Part shown: positions 61,025 to 64,000 of the stretch, in pieces | Numbering within the stretch: position 1 is the stretch's first letter | Layout of the letters: every line of letters begins with the position of its first letter | Assembly: GCF_004363215.1 (NCBI RefSeq) | Contig: NZ_SNYS01000008.1 | Coordinates: forward strand, 1 to 64,000 | DNA from: Methanimicrococcus blatticola | GTDB lineage: Archaea > Halobacteriota > Methanosarcinia > Methanosarcinales > Methanosarcinaceae | DNA: 64,000 nucleotides | Direction: 5' to 3' | Position numbers and translations under genes: made by a program | Notes under the pieces: model-generated | What the model was told of the DNA's origin: nothing | What the model saw: only the letters and a program-made list of their open reading frames with translations | Database searches by the model: none

Positions 61025-61390
61025 TTTTCAAATCTTTAGGAATACAGGTGCTGCTCGCGCGCGACGACGGCGGCGACAGCAGCAGCGCGAAGTGGCGGCA
61101 GCAACGCAGACAGTAGGTGGGCAGCAGCTTCCGTTCGCGCAAGCGAACGGGTGTGATGAAAATGAGCAGGTGAACGCAGCAACACAGACCAATGCGGCAA
61201 TGCAGGGCAGAAGTCGACAAAACAGGTAGAAACACAGGCAGAGAAACGGATAGAAGTGACAGGGGCGACATCAGTGTTTCCGCTTGCATCTGCCTCTTCT
61301 TTGAGCAGCCGCAAATTCCAAATTTCGCTCTTCGCTTTGCTCAGATCGAAATCCGGAATTAGCGGTCGTATTTGTGGTTTATCGAGTTTA
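61025..61390 (-). repeat. Dispersed structured intergenic element, copy E (truncated, reverse)
   Basis: In the same orientation as copy B: a GC-rich tail with CTGCTCGCGCGCGACG, the module 3 hairpin CGTTCGC-GCAA-GCGAACG (about 61132-61151), and the module 2 hairpin from CCGCAAATTCC to CCGGAATTAGCGG (61308-61366) followed by TCGTATTTG. Module 1 is absent: the AEC gene begins directly after. Module 2 is almost identical to copy B. Confidence 0.7.
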
Positions 61391-61414
61391 AATGTCGGTT
61401 AGACTTGAACAAAA

Positions 61415-62338
61415 TCAAATCAATCCCGATTCCAAAATCATGTGAAGCAGCGGAATCGAGCCGAGCGAAACAACCGTTGACAAGAAGATGGATGCTGAAA
61501 TCAATTTCGTATCAAACCCGTACATTTCAGCAAAGATTGCAGGCGTCATCGCAGGCGGCATGCTTGATTCCATGACGGCGACTTTTTTGTCCAATTCGGC
61601 GAATGAAAAGAGCGGTGAGGCTAAAACGCCCATGGCCGGCGCAATGATTAACTGAATGGCGGTCACGCCGATTGCCGGAATCATGGCGATTTTCAAATAT
61701 TTGCCGGAGAGCGAAACGCCGAGTGAAATCATAATCAGAGGAACAACGACTCCTGCGAGCAAATCCAAAACGGTCGGAATGAAGGTCGGCAACATATCCA
61801 TATTCACGCCAAGCAGAATTAAGACCAATGAAGCCGCCCATGCAATTGAAGGCGGAAATTTCAGAATTTGTTTGAAAACATTTACTTTTTGACCGCTGAC
61901 TTTCGCGCCCAAATAAGAGGCGAGCGCGACAACAACAACCAAAGTGGCGACATCACAAAATATGGCGCGCGTAAATCCTTCCGTTCCGTAAAAGCCGGTG
62001 ATAATCGGAAATCCCATGAAAGCAGTGTTGCCGCAGGCGCAGACAAGAATGAATGCCGCAAGCGATTTCGGCTGAAGTTTGAGCAGTTTTTTGCCGACCA
62101 AATACGCCAGCGCGGCGCAAAGCAATGAAATTACCAATATGAAAATTGTCAATTTGAAAAATGAAGCCAATTCGTTTGCTTTCACGTTTGTCAGCATCGA
62201 ATTAAAAACGAGTGCCGGCATGCCGACATAAATGACAATGTTATTCAGCGTCACTTTGTCTTTTTCCGCCAAAAAACCGAGATATTTTAAAACCCAACCG
62301 AGAAGAATTAAAAAGATAATTACAAAAATAATTTCCAT
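61415..62338 (-). CDS. Auxin efflux carrier (AEC) family permease
   Basis: A 307-residue membrane protein of ten helices in two halves, typical of AEC transporters: IFLILLGWVLKYLGFLAEKD at the start, IVIYVGMPALVFNSML, CACGNTAFMGFPIITGFYG (the Asn and Pro of the family core) and SSMPPAMTPAIFAEMYGFD. It is likely a secondary transporter of organic acids or amino acids; the substrate is not predictable. It lies between cofH and cofD but is not clearly linked to F420. Confidence 0.88.
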   Translation of the reverse strand: MEIIFVIIFLILLGWVLKYLGFLAEKDKVTLNNIVIYVGMPALVFNSMLTNVKANELASFFKLTIFILVISLLCAALAYLVGKKLLKLQPKSLAAFILVCACGNTAFMGFPIITGFYGTEGFTRAIFCDVATLVVVVALASYLGAKVSGQKVNVFKQILKFPPSIAWAASLVLILLGVNMDMLPTFIPTVLDLLAGVVVPLIMISLGVSLSGKYLKIAMIPAIGVTAIQLIIAPAMGVLASPLFSFAELDKKVAVMESSMPPAMTPAIFAEMYGFDTKLISASIFLSTVVSLGSIPLLHMILESGLI

Positions 62339-62550
62339 ACAATCATCGCTTTTTCATATCAGCCGTCTAATTCAAAAAGAATTAAAGAAAGCCCAATTTA
62401 TAATTCAAAGTTATAATAAGTTATAATAATTCATAATCCAAAGTTATAATTCATTATACGCTTCTAATTTACAAACTGCCTTTCTTAAACCTTTTTGTTC
62501 CTTATCATTCGTTTTAAATTGTTTTTAAATTGTTTTAATTTTAAATTGTT

Positions 62551-63660
62551 TTAAATTTGAACGGACGGTTTGACAGGGGCTTCATCCACGTGATTGTAAG
62601 TTGTTGTTCGAAGCTGCGGCTTTCTGTCGAGCTGCTCAATGCATTCTTCGATTTTCTGCTGCGTCATGTTGGTACCGTATTTAGATCCGGCCGCCTTTGA
62701 AATGGTGTCTTCCATCAGCGTGCCGCCAAAGTCGTTTGCACCCGATCTGAGACCGACTTGGCAGAATTTCGCGCCGAGCTTCACCCAAGAAACTTGAATG
62801 TTGGGGAGGAGCTCTTTAAAGAGCAGACGCGGAACCGCATACATTCTCAAATCATCCAATCCCGACGCGCCGGATTTGACGATTCCTTTTCTGTAGAGCG
62901 GTGTGTTTTCATGCAAATACGTCAGCGGAATAAATTCCGTAAAACCGCCTGTTTCTTCCTGAATGCGTTTTAAGCGGAAAAGATGGTCAACACGGTCTTC
63001 ATTGTTCTCAATATGGCCGTACATGATGGTTGATGTCGTTTTGATGCCCGCTTTGTGAATGGTTTTAATCGTTTTTTCCCATTCGTCAACGGATAATTTT
63101 CCGGGACACAAATTCTTGCGAACATCATCCACTAAAATTTCAGCCGCCGTTCCCGGAATTGTGTCGAGTCCCGCTTCTTTGAGAAGCTGCACGGCATCTT
63201 TTAAATCCAGGCCGGCATTCTCGGCCGCGGCATAAATTTCCATCGGCGAAAATCCGTGAATTGAAATTCCGCCGTGAGGGTCGGTTTCTTCGTGAATGCT
63301 TTTGACCATTTCGACTTGTAAATAAGTGTCAATTTCCTTGCGGATGCCGCCTTGAACGCAAACTTCCATTGCGCCGGCTTGCCTGGCAGCGAGCGCTTTT
63401 TTGCCGACCTGCTCGGGTGTCATAAAATAAGCGTTTTCATCATTCGGCTTCGCTTTAAATGCGCAAAAACCGCAGTTGAGCATGCAGACATTTGTAAAAT
63501 TAAGGTTGGCGTTGATGATGTACGTCACAACATCGCCGCAGATTTCTTTGCGCAGCTCATCAGCTGCTTTGAGCGTGTCAAAGAACAAATCATCATTCTC
63601 GAACAATTCCAAACATTCAGCTTTGGATATGTCTCTGTTTTTCAGTTCAAATACATCCAT
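62551..63660 (-). CDS. cofH: Fo synthase subunit CofH (radical SAM)
   Basis: CofH joins the 4-hydroxybenzyl radical from tyrosine to 5-amino-6-ribitylaminouracil, the first step of Fo synthesis; CofG completes it. The 369-residue protein has the radical SAM motif CMLNCGFCAFKAK after INANLNFTNV, and HIENNEDRVDHLFRLKRIQE with GFTEFIPLTYLHENT, which separates CofH from CofG. ATG at 63660 follows GGTG; GTG and TTG codons lie three and four codons upstream. cofG is not in the window. Confidence 0.93.
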   Translation of the reverse strand: MDVFELKNRDISKAECLELFENDDLFFDTLKAADELRKEICGDVVTYIINANLNFTNVCMLNCGFCAFKAKPNDENAYFMTPEQVGKKALAARQAGAMEVCVQGGIRKEIDTYLQVEMVKSIHEETDPHGGISIHGFSPMEIYAAAENAGLDLKDAVQLLKEAGLDTIPGTAAEILVDDVRKNLCPGKLSVDEWEKTIKTIHKAGIKTTSTIMYGHIENNEDRVDHLFRLKRIQEETGGFTEFIPLTYLHENTPLYRKGIVKSGASGLDDLRMYAVPRLLFKELLPNIQVSWVKLGAKFCQVGLRSGANDFGGTLMEDTISKAAGSKYGTNMTQQKIEECIEQLDRKPQLRTTTYNHVDEAPVKPSVQI

Positions 63661-64000
63661 TAATGACACCAAATTCGCTCTTTTGTTTTCAGCTATTTAA
63701 ACCTAATCAACGGCGGTGAAAATTTTATGCAGGTTTTTCGGGTTTTTGACATCAATCTATGTAAAAATGTAGAATTCCTCTCAAAGAATGACAAATCTTC
63801 TTCTCAAAGGATGATAAATTTCAAAAAATCTAAGAAGATTTATAAATACGGTTTTTGATTTTATTATATTCATTTATTATCCGGTTATATTGTTGAACGA
63901 ACTCCGTGATATATTCCGGCCAATTCCACTTAAATTAAATCCGGTTGCTGCTTTGCACCGCCCGGAACTAAAGTCCGTTCGCTGCTTTGCACCGCCCGGA
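63661..64000. other. Intergenic region with cofH promoter and a GC-rich direct repeat at the edge
   Basis: AT-rich up to 63930. At 63940-63966 and 63974-64000 a 27-base unit is repeated at 34-base spacing: TCCGGTTGCTGC / TCCGTTCGCTGC followed by TTTGCACCGCCCGGA. Each unit can fold (TCCGG ... CCGGA). The array runs out of the window, so its nature is open. Confidence 0.55.

Overview
The window comes from a methanogenic archaeon, most likely a low-GC, host-associated member of the Methanosarcinaceae; a Methanimicrococcus-like organism is my inference. The evidence is a block of methanogenesis-marker genes with atwA, the F420 genes cofD and cofH, SepRS (sepS), PurP, Taw1, archaeal eS1, aIF5A and RNase P component 4, a class III ribonucleotide reductase of methanogen type, archaeal TATA boxes and Shine-Dalgarno sites, and a tRNA-Tyr with an intron and C1-G72.

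Layout. 1-3.3 kb is the 3' part of a giant InlB/List-Bact-repeat surface protein. 4.2-8.2 kb carries purP, an aquaporin, eS1 (behind a structured leader) and aIF5A. 8.3-16.9 kb, leftward, is the methyl-coenzyme M reductase activation block atwA-mmp3-mmp6-mmp5-mmp15-mmp17-mmp7, ending in a GIY-YIG-like gene that contains in-frame UAG. 17-25 kb holds a HAD protein, a presenilin-like protease, sepS, a PRC-barrel protein, a small accessory patch with an ADP-ribosyltransferase-fold protein, flavodoxin and tyrS. 26-33 kb holds taw1 and the anaerobic ribonucleotide reductase set (glutaredoxin-like protein, nrdD, convergent nrdG). 33-41 kb holds a UPF0058 protein, hisC, argD (with an in-frame UAG), a flavoprotein, tRNA-Thr, two 38-aa paralogous microproteins, two tRNA-Pro genes, ubiX with an LpdD-like partner and a TatD-like hydrolase. 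41-48 kb is an RND/MMPL permease operon with two secreted COG1361-type proteins, opposite a TrmB-family regulator; four copies of one palindromic operator lie between them. 49-64 kb holds a 57-aa basic protein, rnp4, a core MetE-like protein, argS, an AI-2E-type permease, mptD, archaetidylserine synthase, three lipoproteins around tRNA-Tyr and tRNA-Asp, cofD, an AEC permease and cofH.

The strongest observation concerns the genetic code. Two genes (GIY-YIG-like and argD) are complete only if UAG is read as a sense codon, and no gene needs UAG as terminator: of 55 genes about 42 end in TAA and 13 in TGA. Pyrrolysine decoding, established in Methanosarcinaceae, is the obvious explanation. No pyl genes lie in this window, so this remains an inference.

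The second is a family of structured intergenic elements of about 0.5-0.7 kb (copies near 3.5, 25.3, 40.6, 48.5 and 61.0 kb, both orientations). They are built from three conserved hairpin modules and a GC-rich tail. I do not recognise them as a named family. Other points are a structured RNA leader before eS1, paired palindromes before the ribonucleotide reductase genes, and a UPF0058 gene that appears to start at ATT.
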